From Vannielia sp. (lineage in GTDB: Bacteria; Pseudomonadota; Alphaproteobacteria; Rhodobacterales; Rhodobacteraceae): a stretch of DNA of 55,781 nucleotides. The stretch is from contig NZ_JARGND010000001.1 of NCBI RefSeq assembly GCF_029212645.1, positions 25,842 through 81,622 on the forward strand, given 5' to 3'. The notes under the pieces are model-generated. The model was not told the origin of the DNA. It did not search any database and saw nothing but the letters and a program-made list of their open reading frames with translations. The translations under genes were made by a program, and so were the position numbers. Below are positions 1-9,291 of the stretch, in pieces. Position 1 is the stretch's first letter; every line of letters starts with the position of its first letter.

Positions 1-176
1 TCGGCCTGTTTCGAGGGGCGCAAAAGCGCCCCGTCTTCAGGCCGCACGGCACCGGGCTGAAACACCGCAAGCCCCACCGCCAGCACCACGAAGGAGCCGA
101 CCATGAAGGCGATCTGCATATGATAGGGCCGCATGGCGCGGGGGCTGTTTGGCTCTGGCTGCTCGGGGTCTCTCAT
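1..176 (-). CDS. hypothetical membrane protein, N-terminal part
   Basis: Only the first 58 codons lie in the window; the frame runs open off the left edge. The ATG at 176 is preceded by GGAGG four bases upstream. After a polar, proline-rich start (about residues 1-15; a second Met at 15 is an alternative start) there is one strong hydrophobic segment (about residues 21-40, core FMVGSFVVLAVGLAVF). The protein is therefore probably anchored in the inner membrane with the rest in the periplasm. It lies on the same strand as holA but 284 bases downstream of it, so it probably has its own promoter. In related genomes parB often follows holA; this is clearly not ParB. Family not recognised. Confidence 0.55.
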   Translation of the reverse strand, partial: MRDPEQPEPNSPRAMRPYHMQIAFMVGSFVVLAVGLAVFQPGAVRPEDGALLRPSKQA

Positions 177-368
177 GGGCCCTCCGGTCGTATCGTCGGA
201 TCGGCTTGCCTGGGATGCCCCGCATCATGTGGGGGCCATGCCGATCCGACACCCAAAGTGTTGGCCGTGAAAGTGCGAACTGTCAACTCTGAGGGGTGTT
301 TTGGGCCGTTTTTGCGCCGATTTGGCGGTGTTGCGGCCCGAAAAGGCCGCCGTTAATCCCAAAAAGCG

Positions 369-412
369 AAGGGCCACAACCGATACACAACCCATGCACA
401 TCCTATGCACAT
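369..412 (-). repeat. four 11-bp phased direct repeats
   Basis: Read on the minus strand, four consecutive 11-base units share a TTGTG/ATGTG core: ATGTGCATAGG (402-412), ATGTGCATGGG (391-401), TTGTGTATCGG (380-390) and the weaker TTGTGGCCCTT (369-379). The 11-base period puts every unit on the same face of the helix, as in arrays bound by repeated protein monomers. The first three units also resemble DnaA boxes (6-7 of 9 positions). The array lies between the end of holA and the start of the leftmost gene, where a promoter for that gene is expected. No protein is known to bind it. Confidence 0.5.
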
Positions 413-423
413 GTCATTTGACA
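412..423. promoter_or_regulatory. perfect palindrome TGTCA-TT-TGACA
   Basis: A perfect 12-base palindrome directly abuts the phased repeat array, about 40 bases past the holA stop on the minus strand. Its size and symmetry fit a dimeric regulator site upstream of the leftmost gene. Function is inferred from symmetry and position only. Confidence 0.35.
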
Positions 424-460
424 CGATGGAAACAGGTTAACGCCGCGACCGACGCCGCCC

Positions 461-1480
461 CTAGCGGGGCATCATCGAAAGGCGGATCATGGCGCGCTCG
501 ACACGGGCCATTTGCGGCGCAGTCTGCCCGGCGGAGCGCAGGGCGAGATCGGTATCTAGGAGCAGGTCGAGCGCCCGTTCCAGCCGGTTCACCCCCCAGT
601 TTTGCGCCTGCCGGATCATCCGATCCCGCCGGGGACCGAAGATGGGCGGGCGGGCGCGGGCGATGCCCTGCGCCGCGCCACCGGGATCGGAGGCGGCGGC
701 GTGCAGCGCGCGAAAGTGCATCCCGGCCATGATGCAAAGCGTGGTGGGGTTGATCCCCTGCCCCTCAAGCCGCCGCATCAGCGGGCCGATTTGATCCTGG
801 CGCGACTCGGCGGCGGCGTTGAGCAGATCATCGACCCCTGCCTCAAGGTCTGCCGGGGCGAGCGCGGCGATATCATCAGCCGAGAGCGGCGCGGGATCGC
901 CGATTTTGTAGATTGACAGCTTTTCGATGAACTGGCGCAGATCGCCGGGATCAATATGGGCGGCGAGCGAGACCATCGCCTCCATCGCGGCGCTGTCCAC
1001 CTGAGAGAGGCCAGCGGCGGTGAGGCGCTCCTTGATTTCACCAGCCGAGGGCGGATCATCGTAGATGGTGGTGAAGCGGGCGCGGGGGTCTTTTTCGAAG
1101 AGTTTGCGCAGCTTGGAGCTGGCCTTGAGCGCCCCGGCGGTGGCCACGATCATGCCGTCGCCCTCCTGCCAATCGGTCAGGGTGGTTTGGAACAGCGCGG
1201 TCAGCCCATCGGTGGCGCCCTCGATATGCACGGCGCGGGGGCCGGGGAAGAAGGAGGGCGCGCGGACGGCATCGAGCAGGTGCGAGGGATTGGAGCGCAG
1301 ATCGGAGCCGTTGAGCCGGGTGAGGCGCATCTCTTCCTCGCCTTGCGGGCCGATCAGCGCCTTCACCAGATCCTGCCGTTTGAGCGCGACGCGCATCGGA
1401 TCGGCCCCCGAAATCAGGATGCCCGGCCCCGGCGTGGGCTTGGCAAAAAACGCGTTGGCGTCACGGGGAGAGAGCTTCAT
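461..1480 (-). CDS. holA: DNA polymerase III subunit delta
   Basis: Delta subunit of the clamp-loader complex; it opens the beta sliding clamp during replication. The 339 residues match the usual HolA length and show the family pattern: an N-terminal domain beginning [12 protein letters not shown], the segment around ILISGADPMRVALKR, and a helical C-terminal collar domain ending in MARVERAMIRLSMM. The ATG overlaps the lptE stop by four bases (ATGA), so translation is coupled to lptE and leuS upstream. The order leuS-lptE-holA is conserved in Rhodobacteraceae, commonly not far from parAB and the chromosome origin. No key residue appears missing. Confidence 0.93.
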   Translation of the reverse strand: MKLSPRDANAFFAKPTPGPGILISGADPMRVALKRQDLVKALIGPQGEEEMRLTRLNGSDLRSNPSHLLDAVRAPSFFPGPRAVHIEGATDGLTALFQTTLTDWQEGDGMIVATAGALKASSKLRKLFEKDPRARFTTIYDDPPSAGEIKERLTAAGLSQVDSAAMEAMVSLAAHIDPGDLRQFIEKLSIYKIGDPAPLSADDIAALAPADLEAGVDDLLNAAAESRQDQIGPLMRRLEGQGINPTTLCIMAGMHFRALHAAASDPGGAAQGIARARPPIFGPRRDRMIRQAQNWGVNRLERALDLLLDTDLALRSAGQTAPQMARVERAMIRLSMMPR

Positions 1481-1965
1481 GGCAGGAAGGTTTCGGCAGT
1501 CGCCATCAGGTGGGTGACCATCTGGTCGGCGAGGATCACCATCAGCCGTTTGTGGGCATCGCGCTCTGCGGTGCCGGTGGCAACGGTGGTGCCAGTGGCG
1601 GAATAGGAGGTGAAATTCTGGGTGGTGCCGGTGGAAAGCACCGCGCCGCTGGCGGTATCGACGACCTTATAGGTGACGGTGCCGGAGAGGGCGTGGCGCT
1701 GAGTTTCCTGATCGGCGGTGATCGCCCCGCCGGTGCGGCTGGTGGTGATCTCATAGTCCACCCGCATCGGCGCCGAGGCGGCGCGGCCAAGTCGGGTTTC
1801 GACCCGGTTCACAAAGGTGAACTCATTGGTGGTGGTCGGCGCGGCCAGCTCAAGGCGGTTGTGCAGGGTGTCACCCGGCCCGCCCGGCCCATAGAGCGGG
1901 GCAAAGCCGCAGGAGGCCAGCAGCAGCGCCGCGCCCAGCAGCGAGAGGGCGTTACGCCACCACAT
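1477..1965 (-). CDS. lptE: LPS assembly lipoprotein LptE
   Basis: Outer-membrane lipoprotein that plugs the LptD barrel and helps deliver lipopolysaccharide to the cell surface. The 162-residue product has a lipoprotein signal peptide with lipobox LASC (Cys about residue 19), followed by GFAPLYG, a typical LptE start. The remainder is the beta-rich domain expected of the family. The gene overlaps the end of leuS by 14 bases and holA by four, so the three genes form one translationally coupled unit. Confidence 0.88.
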   Translation of the reverse strand: MWWRNALSLLGAALLLASCGFAPLYGPGGPGDTLHNRLELAAPTTTNEFTFVNRVETRLGRAASAPMRVDYEITTSRTGGAITADQETQRHALSGTVTYKVVDTASGAVLSTGTTQNFTSYSATGTTVATGTAERDAHKRLMVILADQMVTHLMATAETFLP

Positions 1966-4570
1966 TCACGATCCGTCCCGGCACCACGATCACCTTTTTC
2001 GGCGGCTTGCCATCAAGCACACGTTGCACAGCCTTTTCGGCCAGCGCCAGCTTTTCAACCTCTTCTTTCGGCATGTCCGCAGGCACGCTGATTTCTGCGC
2101 GGCGTTTGCCGTTGATCTGGATCGGCAGGGTTACCGTGTCTTCGACCAGCAGGGCCGGGTCGGCGACGGGCCAGGGGGCATTGGCGATGAGGCCCTCGCC
2201 CGAGAGCGTGGCCCAGATTTCCTCGGCCAGGTGGGGGGTCATCGGAGACATCAGCTTGGCCAGGCCCAGCATGGCCTCGCGGCGGCTGCCATTGGATTTG
2301 GCCAGCGTGTTGGTGAAGGCGTAGAGCTTGGCGATGGCGGCGTTGAACTGGAAGCCCTCGATCGCCTCGGTCACATCGGCGATGGTGCGGTGCAGCGCTT
2401 TTTGCAGCGCCTCATCGGGGGTGCCTTCGCCTTCGGCGGCGATTTCGGTGGCGAGACGCCAGACCCGGCCAAGGTGCTTGAAGCTGGCTTCGGCGCCAGA
2501 GGCTGTCCACTCGACATCGCGCTCGGGAGGGCTATCGGACATGACAAACCAGCGGGCGGTATCGGCACCATAGCTTGCGATGATGTTGAGCGGATCAACG
2601 ACATTGTTCTTTGATTTCGACATCTTGGCAGAGGGGGTGACCTCTACCTTGGTGCCATCTGCCAGGAAGGCCGCATCATCACGCAGCTCTACCTGCTCGG
2701 GGTAGTGATACACCGGGCGGCCCTCGGCGCTGGTGGTTTTGTAGATCGCGTGTGTCACCATGCCTTGGGTGAACAGCGCGTTGAACGGTTCGCTGGCCTT
2801 CTCGGGCAGGTGGCCGGTGCGCACCATGGCGCGGGCAAAGAAGCGTGAGTAGAGCAGGTGCAGGATCGCGTGCTCGACGCCGCCGATATATTGATCGACG
2901 TTCATCCAATACTCGGCATCCTCGGCCACGGTGGGTGTCGTGGCATGGGGGGCGGTGAAGCGGGCGAAATACCACGAGGAATCGACGAAGGTATCCATGG
3001 TATCGGTTTCGCGCTCGGCCGCGCCGCCGCATTTGGGGCAGGTGGTGTTGCGCCATGTTGGGTGGCGGTCCAGCGGGTTGCCGGGGATCGAGAAATCAAT
3101 CGCCTTGCCGTCCTCATCGTAAGGCAGCTCGATCGGCAGGTTTTCCTTGGCCTCGGGCACCACGCCGCAGGTGGGGCAATGCACCACGGGAATCGGGCAG
3201 CCCCAGTAGCGCTGGCGCGACAGGCCCCAATCCCGCAGCCGGAACTTGGTGACGCCACGGCCCCAGCCATCGCGCTCGGCCAGAGCGATGGTGGCATCAA
3301 TCGCCTCATCGCCGGTGGCCTCGGTGAGGCCGGTGAAGTGGTTGGCAAAGTGCACTTTTTCGCCCTTGGGCGGGGTGTAGGCCTCGTCCTGCACGCGGAA
3401 ATACTTTTTGCCTTCGTGGGTGCCGATGCCGTTTTCATCAAGCTCAAGGTCGAGCACCTCCAGCGGCGCGCGCTCGGTGCCGAGCGGCGTGAAGGTTTCA
3501 ACAACCGGGAGATCGTATTTGCGGCAGAAATCAAGGTCACGCTGGTCATGGGCGGGGCAGCCGAAGATTGCGCCGGTGCCATAGTCCATCAGGATGAAGT
3601 TGGCGATCCAGACCGGCAGCTCGCAGGAGGGATCAAGCGGGTGCTTGACGCGCAACCCGGTGTCCATCCCCAGTTTCTCGCCGGTTTCAATGGCCTCTTC
3701 GGTGGTGCCGCCGCGGCGACATTCAGCGATAAACTCAGCGGCTTCGGGGTTTTCGGCCTCAAGCGCCTTGGCAATCGGGTGGTCGGGCGAGATGCCCACA
3801 AAGCTTGCGCCGAGCAGGGTATCGGGGCGGGTTGTATATACATCTATTATGTCGGCGCTGTCGGTGCGCTCGAATCCAAATTGCAGGCCGCGCGATTTGC
3901 CGATCCAGTTGGCCTGCATCAGGCGCACCTTTTCGGGCCAGTCTTTCAGCCCGTCGAGCGCCTCAAGCAGCTCATCGGCCATGTCGGAAATCTTGAAGAA
4001 CCACTGGGTGAGTTCACGCCGCTCAACCTCGGCCCCCGAGCGCCAGCCCTTGCCATCAATCACCTGCTCGTTGGCCAGCACGGTCATATCAACCGGGTCC
4101 CAGTTGACGGTGGCGGCCTTGCGATCAATGAAGCCCGCCTCCAGCATATCGAGGAACAGCGCCTGTTGCTGGCCGTAATACTCAGGCTCACACGTGGCGA
4201 GCTGGCGCGACCAATCGAGGGAAAAGCCCAGCGGCTTCATCTGGCGGACCATCTCCTTGATGTTGGCCTCGGTCCAGTCCTTTGGGTGGCCGCCCGAGGC
4301 CATGGCGGCATTCTCGGCGGGCATCCCGAAGGCATCAAAGCCCATCGGGTGCAGCACGTTGAACCCCTGCGCCCGCTTGTAGCGCGCCACCAGATCGCCC
4401 ATCGCATAGTTGCGCACATGGCCGATGTGGATGCGCCCCGATGGATAGGGAAACATCTCCAGCACATAATACTTGGGGCGGCTTTCATCGCGGGTGGCGG
4501 TGAAGGTGCCGGCCTCGTCCCAGGCTTTTTGCCACTTGGGTTCGATCTCGGCGGGGGTGAATCGGGTCAT
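1952..4570 (-). CDS. leuS: leucyl-tRNA synthetase
   Basis: Charges tRNA-Leu with leucine in the cytoplasm. The product is 872 residues, normal for bacterial LeuRS. The class I signatures are present: the HIGH-type motif in [15 protein letters not shown] near the N-terminus and KMSKSKNN in the C-terminal third, with the CP1 editing domain and a zinc-type cluster (CPTCG, CPKCGG) between. The start was set at the ATG beginning [13 protein letters not shown], which matches family N-termini; the frame is open for 36 more codons upstream without family similarity. It is the first gene of the leuS-lptE-holA unit. Confidence 0.96.
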   Translation of the reverse strand: MTRFTPAEIEPKWQKAWDEAGTFTATRDESRPKYYVLEMFPYPSGRIHIGHVRNYAMGDLVARYKRAQGFNVLHPMGFDAFGMPAENAAMASGGHPKDWTEANIKEMVRQMKPLGFSLDWSRQLATCEPEYYGQQQALFLDMLEAGFIDRKAATVNWDPVDMTVLANEQVIDGKGWRSGAEVERRELTQWFFKISDMADELLEALDGLKDWPEKVRLMQANWIGKSRGLQFGFERTDSADIIDVYTTRPDTLLGASFVGISPDHPIAKALEAENPEAAEFIAECRRGGTTEEAIETGEKLGMDTGLRVKHPLDPSCELPVWIANFILMDYGTGAIFGCPAHDQRDLDFCRKYDLPVVETFTPLGTERAPLEVLDLELDENGIGTHEGKKYFRVQDEAYTPPKGEKVHFANHFTGLTEATGDEAIDATIALAERDGWGRGVTKFRLRDWGLSRQRYWGCPIPVVHCPTCGVVPEAKENLPIELPYDEDGKAIDFSIPGNPLDRHPTWRNTTCPKCGGAAERETDTMDTFVDSSWYFARFTAPHATTPTVAEDAEYWMNVDQYIGGVEHAILHLLYSRFFARAMVRTGHLPEKASEPFNALFTQGMVTHAIYKTTSAEGRPVYHYPEQVELRDDAAFLADGTKVEVTPSAKMSKSKNNVVDPLNIIASYGADTARWFVMSDSPPERDVEWTASGAEASFKHLGRVWRLATEIAAEGEGTPDEALQKALHRTIADVTEAIEGFQFNAAIAKLYAFTNTLAKSNGSRREAMLGLAKLMSPMTPHLAEEIWATLSGEGLIANAPWPVADPALLVEDTVTLPIQINGKRRAEISVPADMPKEEVEKLALAEKAVQRVLDGKPPKKVIVVPGRIVNVVA

Positions 4571-4689
4571 GTGAGTGCAATCCTGCGGGAGTGTCTGCTG
4601 TTCCCGCGTGTTTAGAACGCGGGGGGCGCAGGGTCCAGCGGGTTGGCGGGCCGTTTGGGTGGCGGGCAAGCCCCCCACCGCGCCGATGC

Positions 4690-5220
4690 CTAGAGCTTGC
4701 TGTCTTGAATGCGCAACTGACGGGCGCGGGTGAGGATGGCATCCTCGACAGCGCGCACCGTATCTGCACTGACCGAACCGCCGCGCGATTGCAGCGCAAC
4801 CTTGAGCGAACGGGCATCCAGCGCCGGATCCTGCACATAAACAGTGGCGCGGTAAGCGCGGCCACCGCCCGGCGGCGTGCCGTAACCCATGACGATCACA
4901 CCCGTGAACGGATCAACCGACTGGATCGGCATGAAGTTGAGCACTTCAAGCGAGGCTTTCCAGATATACTTGTTCACCGCGACGGTGGTGTTGGGATCGT
5001 CGTTATTGTTGAACAGATCCCAGACCGTGGACTGGCGCACCTTACCATCATAGATCTCGCGGCCAGCGGCATCACGCTCGGGTTCCTGGCGGGGGGCATT
5101 ACGCACACCTCCCGAGGAGCCGCTCATGCTATCGCCCATACGCTGTGTTGCGCCACATCCTGCCAACAACGCTGCCGTTGCTGCAAGAATCCCTGCCCGA
5201 AGCCATTTCTGGAAGGTCAT
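4690..5220 (-). CDS. DUF3576 lipoprotein
   Basis: A 176-residue predicted lipoprotein: signal peptide with lipobox LAGC (Cys about residue 22), then a Ser/Gly-rich stretch and a conserved region containing [20 protein letters not shown], characteristic of DUF3576. This family is restricted mainly to alphaproteobacteria and commonly sits directly upstream of leuS. Function is unknown; an envelope role is likely from the lipobox. It lies 119 bases upstream of leuS on the same strand and is divergent from the porin gene. Confidence 0.8.
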   Translation of the reverse strand: MTFQKWLRAGILAATAALLAGCGATQRMGDSMSGSSGGVRNAPRQEPERDAAGREIYDGKVRQSTVWDLFNNNDDPNTTVAVNKYIWKASLEVLNFMPIQSVDPFTGVIVMGYGTPPGGGRAYRATVYVQDPALDARSLKVALQSRGGSVSADTVRAVEDAILTRARQLRIQDSKL

Positions 5221-5356
5221 TGGAAACTGCCCCTCTCGCCCTTTTTTGCTTGTCTACCGGAGCCTAGCAGCCCTCACAAGGCTTTTTGCCCCCAAGCTTA
5301 ACAGGGGCGGCGCTGGTTACTGTGGCAGGTTTGCACCATCCGGCAGCGATGCCCCT

Positions 5357-5389
5357 GCATGTGATTTGGGCATTGTTGCAATCACATGC
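5357..5389. promoter_or_regulatory. 10-bp inverted repeat upstream of the porin
   Basis: GCATGTGATT (5357-5366) and AATCACATGC (5380-5389) are perfect inverted repeats separated by 13 bases, about 77 bases before the porin ATG. It could be an operator for a dimeric regulator or, if transcribed, a 5' hairpin in the porin leader mRNA. It lies in the 245-base divergent region between the DUF3576 gene and the porin. No confident -35/-10 pair was identified here. Confidence 0.45.
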
Positions 5390-5465
5390 TGAAAGAGCGA
5401 AACACCCTTACACGTTCAATACGGATTCTCCGATTGAGCAAACCTTTTATGACGAGGGAAACACG

Positions 5466-6458
5466 ATGAAAAAGGTTCTTCTCACTTCGACCGCGCTGGT
5501 CGCCTTTGCTGGCGCTGCCTCGGCTGAAGTTTCGCTCTCGGGTTCTGCCGAGATGGGTCTTCTTGGCGGTGACGGCATCGAGACGCAGTTCATCCAGTCG
5601 GTTGACGTTCGCTTCAGCCTGTCCGGCGAAACCGATGGCGGCCTGACTTTCGGCGCAACCATCGACCTGGACGATGCCGTTGACATGAGCTTGGCCGGCA
5701 ACGACCCCGTTGACGTTGCAACTTCCACTCAGTGGGCTGACTTCACGGTCTTCATCTCCGGCAACTTCGGCACCGTCACCATGGGTGACACCGACGGCGC
5801 TATGGACTGGGCCCTGACCGAAGGTGGCAACGTTGCCAACCCCGGTTCGATCGCTGATAACGAGACCCTGCACTGGGGTTACCTCGGTTCGTACCTCGAC
5901 GGTTCGTACGACGGCCAGATCCTGCGCTACGACAACACCTTCGGTGATTTCGGCGTGGCTCTCTCGGTTGAGCTGGACGACACTGGCTCTCTGGACGCCG
6001 GTTACGCAGTTGGTTTCAAGTACAACGCTAACCTTGCTGGCCTCGACCTTGCCCTTGGCCTTGGTTACCAGGCGATCGACGAAAACACCGGTCGCTCCTG
6101 CGTTGGCAACATCTGCACCGGTGAAGACCTCGAGTCCGCTGTCGGCTTCTCGGTAACCACCGCGTTCGACAACGGCCTTTCGGCTGGCCTCGCCTACACG
6201 CAGTTCGCTGCTGTGTCCGGCGACGAAGACGTGACCCACGTTGGCGTTGGCTTCGGCTACGCAATGGACGCCTTCGCGGTGCACCTGAACTACGGTCAGT
6301 ACGACTCCGATGCGTTTGCTGATCCCATCACCGGCTTTGGCCTGACGGCTGCTTACGACCTCGGCGGCGGCGCTGCTGTTAACCTCGGCTACGCTGTATC
6401 CGACAACGGCACCACCGACACCGACCACTGGTCGCTCGGCCTGACGATGGCCTTCTAA
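5466..6458 (+). CDS. outer-membrane porin, Rhodobacter type
   Basis: A 330-residue beta-barrel porin for passive diffusion of small solutes across the outer membrane. A clear Sec signal peptide (MKKVLLTSTALVAFAGAASA) is followed by EVSLSGSAEMG, the first barrel strand typical of alphaproteobacterial porins. Alternating hydrophobic strands run to the end, which closes with a Phe-terminated strand (GLTMAF), the usual assembly signal. The start was chosen for the signal peptide; the frame extends 60 codons further upstream without sense. Codon use is unlike the neighbours (many T-ending Ala, Val and Gly codons), which suits a very abundant protein. A strong terminator follows. Confidence 0.92.
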   Translation: MKKVLLTSTALVAFAGAASAEVSLSGSAEMGLLGGDGIETQFIQSVDVRFSLSGETDGGLTFGATIDLDDAVDMSLAGNDPVDVATSTQWADFTVFISGNFGTVTMGDTDGAMDWALTEGGNVANPGSIADNETLHWGYLGSYLDGSYDGQILRYDNTFGDFGVALSVELDDTGSLDAGYAVGFKYNANLAGLDLALGLGYQAIDENTGRSCVGNICTGEDLESAVGFSVTTAFDNGLSAGLAYTQFAAVSGDEDVTHVGVGFGYAMDAFAVHLNYGQYDSDAFADPITGFGLTAAYDLGGGAAVNLGYAVSDNGTTDTDHWSLGLTMAF

Positions 6459-6478
6459 GGTTATCAACCTTATCTGGG

Positions 6479-6506
6479 AAGAGCGGGCCTTTTGGTCCGC
6501 TCTTTT
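6479..6506 (+). terminator. Rho-independent terminator of the porin gene
   Basis: GAGCGGGCC and GGTCCGCTC form a 9-bp stem (one G.T pair) around a TTTT loop, flanked by AA on the left and TTTT on the right, 20 bases after the porin stop. This is a textbook intrinsic terminator. Confidence 0.85.
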
Positions 6507-6652
6507 CGTTTTGGGGGCCCAAAATTGTGAGGCCCGCAATAGAGGCCCGTGCAAACCGCCTGCGCGCCTGCCTTTTGCACTGAGGCGGATTCACTTGTGG
6601 GCGCGGGCGTGGTAGCACTGGCGCAATCCCGAATGGCCCGGAGCCCGCCTGC

Positions 6653-8143
6653 ATGACCGAGATAAACGTAAAACTGATCCCCGCCGCCTACCAACGCGCG
6701 ATGAAGCTGCAAAAGGCAGGCAAGCTGCGCGAGGCGCATGCGATTTACCTTGCCATCGTCAAGGCCCGGCCCCAGACCGCCGAGGCGCATTGGCAGATGG
6801 GCCGCATCGCCGTGAAAGTCGGAGACCGCCGCGCCGCCGTGATCGCGCTGGCCAAGGCGCAAAAGTTGAAGCCCAAAGAGCCAACCGTGCTGCGCGATTA
6901 CGCCTTTGCACTGGCACACGCCGAGGAGGTGGAGGCCGCGATCAAAAGCCTGCGCACGCTGCTCAAGATCGTGCCGGATGACTTTGCCGCCCGCAGCGAA
7001 CTGGCGATCCAGCTCCAGAGGTTTGGTGAGTTTGAAAAGGCCGAGGCAGAGATGCGCCGTTGCCTCAAGCAGCAGCCAAAGAACGGCGTTCTCTATCGGA
7101 TGATGGTGACCGGCCGCAAGATCAAGCCGAATGATCCGCTGCTTGCCGAGATGGAGGCGCTGGACGCCAGCAAAAAGCTGGAACCCCGCCACCAGGCCAA
7201 CCTCGACTTTGCCCTTGGCAAGGCGCTTGAGGATGTGGGGGATTTCCCGCGCGCCTGGAGCTACCTGCGCAGCGGAAACCATGAGATGAACAAAATCGCC
7301 CCCTATGATCCCGCCTTTCGCGAGGCCGAGGTGGACGGGTTGCTTGGGGCGATGGAAGGCGTTGACTGGGGTGAGCAGCCGGTGGAGGCGGATGACAGCT
7401 TCAGGCCGATCTTCATCACGGGCCTGCCGCGCTCTGGCACCACGCTGGCCGAGCAGATTGTTGGCGCGCACAGCGCGGTAACGCCGCTTGGCGAGGCCAC
7501 CGAGATTGGCGCCGCGATTGCTGATGTGGGTCGAAGGCACACCAAGGAGGGCTTTGCCCCGATCAGCGCTTTTACCGCCGAAGACCTGATTGCGGTGCGC
7601 GACTCCTACCAGCGCCGGTTGCGCCGTCGCTTCTCGTTTGGTGAGGTTATCACCGATAAATCGGTGAGTTCGTGGCATTATATCGGCGTTATCCGCCGCG
7701 CTATTCCTAACGCCCGAATCGTGGTGATGGACCGTGACCCGCGCGATAACCTGCTGTCGATGTTCAAGAACGTGTTCCCCGAGGGCACCCACACCTACAC
7801 CAACCGGATCGAGGATCTGGTGGATTACCTCAAGAGCTACCACCGGGTGCTGGACTTCTGGCGCGCCGAGGCCCCCGATGCCTTTACGATGATGCCTTAT
7901 GAAGAGCTGGTCGAAGACCCTGAGGTGAAGGCCCGTGAGCTGGTCGCCGCTGCCGGGCTGGAGTGGGAGGACGGTTGCCTTGAATACTGGCAGCAAAAGC
8001 GCGCGGTGCGCACGCTGTCGCTCAGCCAGGCGCGCCAGCCGGTGTATAAAACCTCAAAGCGGGCATGGGAGAAATACGGCGATGATATCACCCCGCTGAT
8101 CGAAGCGCTGGATAAGGAAGGGCTGTTGCCGGATGGGGCTTGA
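6653..8143 (+). CDS. TPR repeat sulfotransferase
   Basis: A 496-residue two-domain protein. Residues about 10-210 are tetratricopeptide-like helical repeats; from about residue 250 there is a sulfotransferase domain with the 5'-phosphosulfate loop FITGLPRSGTTLAEQ and a later segment with DRDPRDNLLSMFKN, typical of the 3'-phosphate binding site. It should transfer sulfate from PAPS to an unknown acceptor. TPR-sulfotransferase fusions are common in Rhodobacteraceae; the substrate cannot be told from sequence. It overlaps the next gene by 11 bases, so the two are probably co-transcribed although functionally unrelated. Confidence 0.85.
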   Translation: MTEINVKLIPAAYQRAMKLQKAGKLREAHAIYLAIVKARPQTAEAHWQMGRIAVKVGDRRAAVIALAKAQKLKPKEPTVLRDYAFALAHAEEVEAAIKSLRTLLKIVPDDFAARSELAIQLQRFGEFEKAEAEMRRCLKQQPKNGVLYRMMVTGRKIKPNDPLLAEMEALDASKKLEPRHQANLDFALGKALEDVGDFPRAWSYLRSGNHEMNKIAPYDPAFREAEVDGLLGAMEGVDWGEQPVEADDSFRPIFITGLPRSGTTLAEQIVGAHSAVTPLGEATEIGAAIADVGRRHTKEGFAPISAFTAEDLIAVRDSYQRRLRRRFSFGEVITDKSVSSWHYIGVIRRAIPNARIVVMDRDPRDNLLSMFKNVFPEGTHTYTNRIEDLVDYLKSYHRVLDFWRAEAPDAFTMMPYEELVEDPEVKARELVAAAGLEWEDGCLEYWQQKRAVRTLSLSQARQPVYKTSKRAWEKYGDDITPLIEALDKEGLLPDGA

Positions 8144-8786
8144 AGAGATCAAGACGCGCATCGCGGCGGCCTGCAAGGAGGCCGGGCGCGATGCGGATAC
8201 GGTGAGCCTGATCGCGGTGAGCAAGGTGCAGCCCAACGCGCGGGTTGAGGCTGTTCTGGAGCAGGGGCACCGGGTGTTTGGCGAAAACCGGGTGCAGGAA
8301 GCGCAGGGCAAGTGGCCCGATTTCCGCGAGCGCTTTGAAGGGGTTGAGCTGCATCTGATCGGTCCGCTGCAAAGCAACAAGGCCCGCGTGGCGATGGAGT
8401 TGTTTGACGCGATCCACACGGTTGATCGCCGCAAGATCGCCGCCACCATTGCCCGGCTGGCCGATGAGCTGGGCCGCTGCCCTGACCTTTTTGTGCAGGT
8501 GAACACCGGCGAAGAAGATCAAAAGGCCGGTTGCCTGCCCGCTGATGTGGATGGCTTTGTGGCGGAGTGCCGGATGCTGTCTCTGCCGGTGAAGGGCCTC
8601 ATGTGCATCCCTCCGGTGGATGAGGAGCCAAGCCTGCATTTTGCGCTGCTCGCCAAGATGGCGGCGCGCAACGGGCTGGAGGGCCTTAGCATGGGCATGA
8701 GCGCGGATTTCGAGCAGGCGATTGCGCTGGGGGCGACCCATGTGCGCGTGGGTTCCGCCATTTTTGGCGCGCGGGTGGCGGGCTAG
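8133..8786 (+). CDS. YggS-family PLP homeostasis protein
   Basis: A cytosolic pyridoxal-phosphate-binding protein of the YggS/PROSC (PLPBP) family, thought to buffer PLP and keep amino-acid and vitamin B6 metabolism in balance. The 217 residues form a single alanine-racemase-like barrel. Visible hallmarks are LIAVSKVQPN (PLP lysine), FGENRVQEA, HLIGPLQSNKA, and a C-terminal SMGMSADFEQAIALGATHVRVGSAIFG, in which SMGMS and R bind phosphate. The ATG lies inside the end of the preceding sulfotransferase gene. Confidence 0.92.
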   Translation: MGLEEIKTRIAAACKEAGRDADTVSLIAVSKVQPNARVEAVLEQGHRVFGENRVQEAQGKWPDFRERFEGVELHLIGPLQSNKARVAMELFDAIHTVDRRKIAATIARLADELGRCPDLFVQVNTGEEDQKAGCLPADVDGFVAECRMLSLPVKGLMCIPPVDEEPSLHFALLAKMAARNGLEGLSMGMSADFEQAIALGATHVRVGSAIFGARVAG

Positions 8787-8790
8787 GCTT

Positions 8791-9291
8791 TTATTCTTTG
8801 AAAGCAGGGTGTTGGCGCGGGATGAGCAGCCCCGCGCCGGGCGCGGCGCGCGCAGCAATCCAGGCAATATCGGCAGGTGCGAAGGCAAGGCAGCCCTCGG
8901 TTGGGTGGCCGGGTTTGCGCCAGCGGTGCAGGAAAATGGCCGAGCCTTTGCCGGGCGTCGCGGGCCAGTTCCAATCCGTTGTCAGGACAATATCATAAAG
9001 GTGATCGGCGCGGCGCATCCGCTCGGCGCTGGGGCGGTAGGGCGCTTTTACGAGGCTGTTGTAAGCCGCGTCCTCGGGCGCGTCTGACCAGAGATCACGC
9101 GGGCCGATGGGGATGGCCCATGGCGCGGGGGGCGGCACACGGTCAGCCCGGTAGAAACAATCCAGAATGGTGAGTTGAGCGGCAGGCGTGGCCCCATCGC
9201 CCTCCCGCTTGGTGCCGGTGATCCCGCCCTTGCCGATTGAAACCGCAAAGCGCCGCCCGCCATAGAGCAGCCCACGCGGGGTGAGGCGCAT
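8791..9291 (-). CDS. L,D-transpeptidase (YkuD fold) without signal peptide
   Basis: A 166-residue protein with the YkuD-type catalytic region at the C-terminus: FLHRWRKPGHPTEGCLAF, containing the conserved His and the nucleophile Cys of the GC motif. L,D-transpeptidases form 3-3 peptidoglycan cross-links or attach lipoproteins. No signal peptide or membrane helix is visible at the N-terminus (MRLTPRGLLYGGRRFAVSIG), which is odd for a periplasmic enzyme. The ATG at 9291 shares one base with the ribA stop (TGATG), so the two genes are coupled; a GTG three bases earlier is an alternative start. It converges on the YggS-family gene with only four bases between stops. Confidence 0.8.
   Translation of the reverse strand: MRLTPRGLLYGGRRFAVSIGKGGITGTKREGDGATPAAQLTILDCFYRADRVPPPAPWAIPIGPRDLWSDAPEDAAYNSLVKAPYRPSAERMRRADHLYDIVLTTDWNWPATPGKGSAIFLHRWRKPGHPTEGCLAFAPADIAWIAARAAPGAGLLIPRQHPAFKE

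Noticed and set aside
2858..4615. Long open frame (585 codons) antisense to leuS
   Set aside because: It is a mirror of high G+C codon use in leuS: no ribosome-binding site and no family features, and leuS explains the region.
6470..7996. Long open frame (508 codons) antisense to the sulfotransferase
   Set aside because: The sulfotransferase has clear motifs in the other frame; the antisense product is His/Gly-rich shadow sequence.
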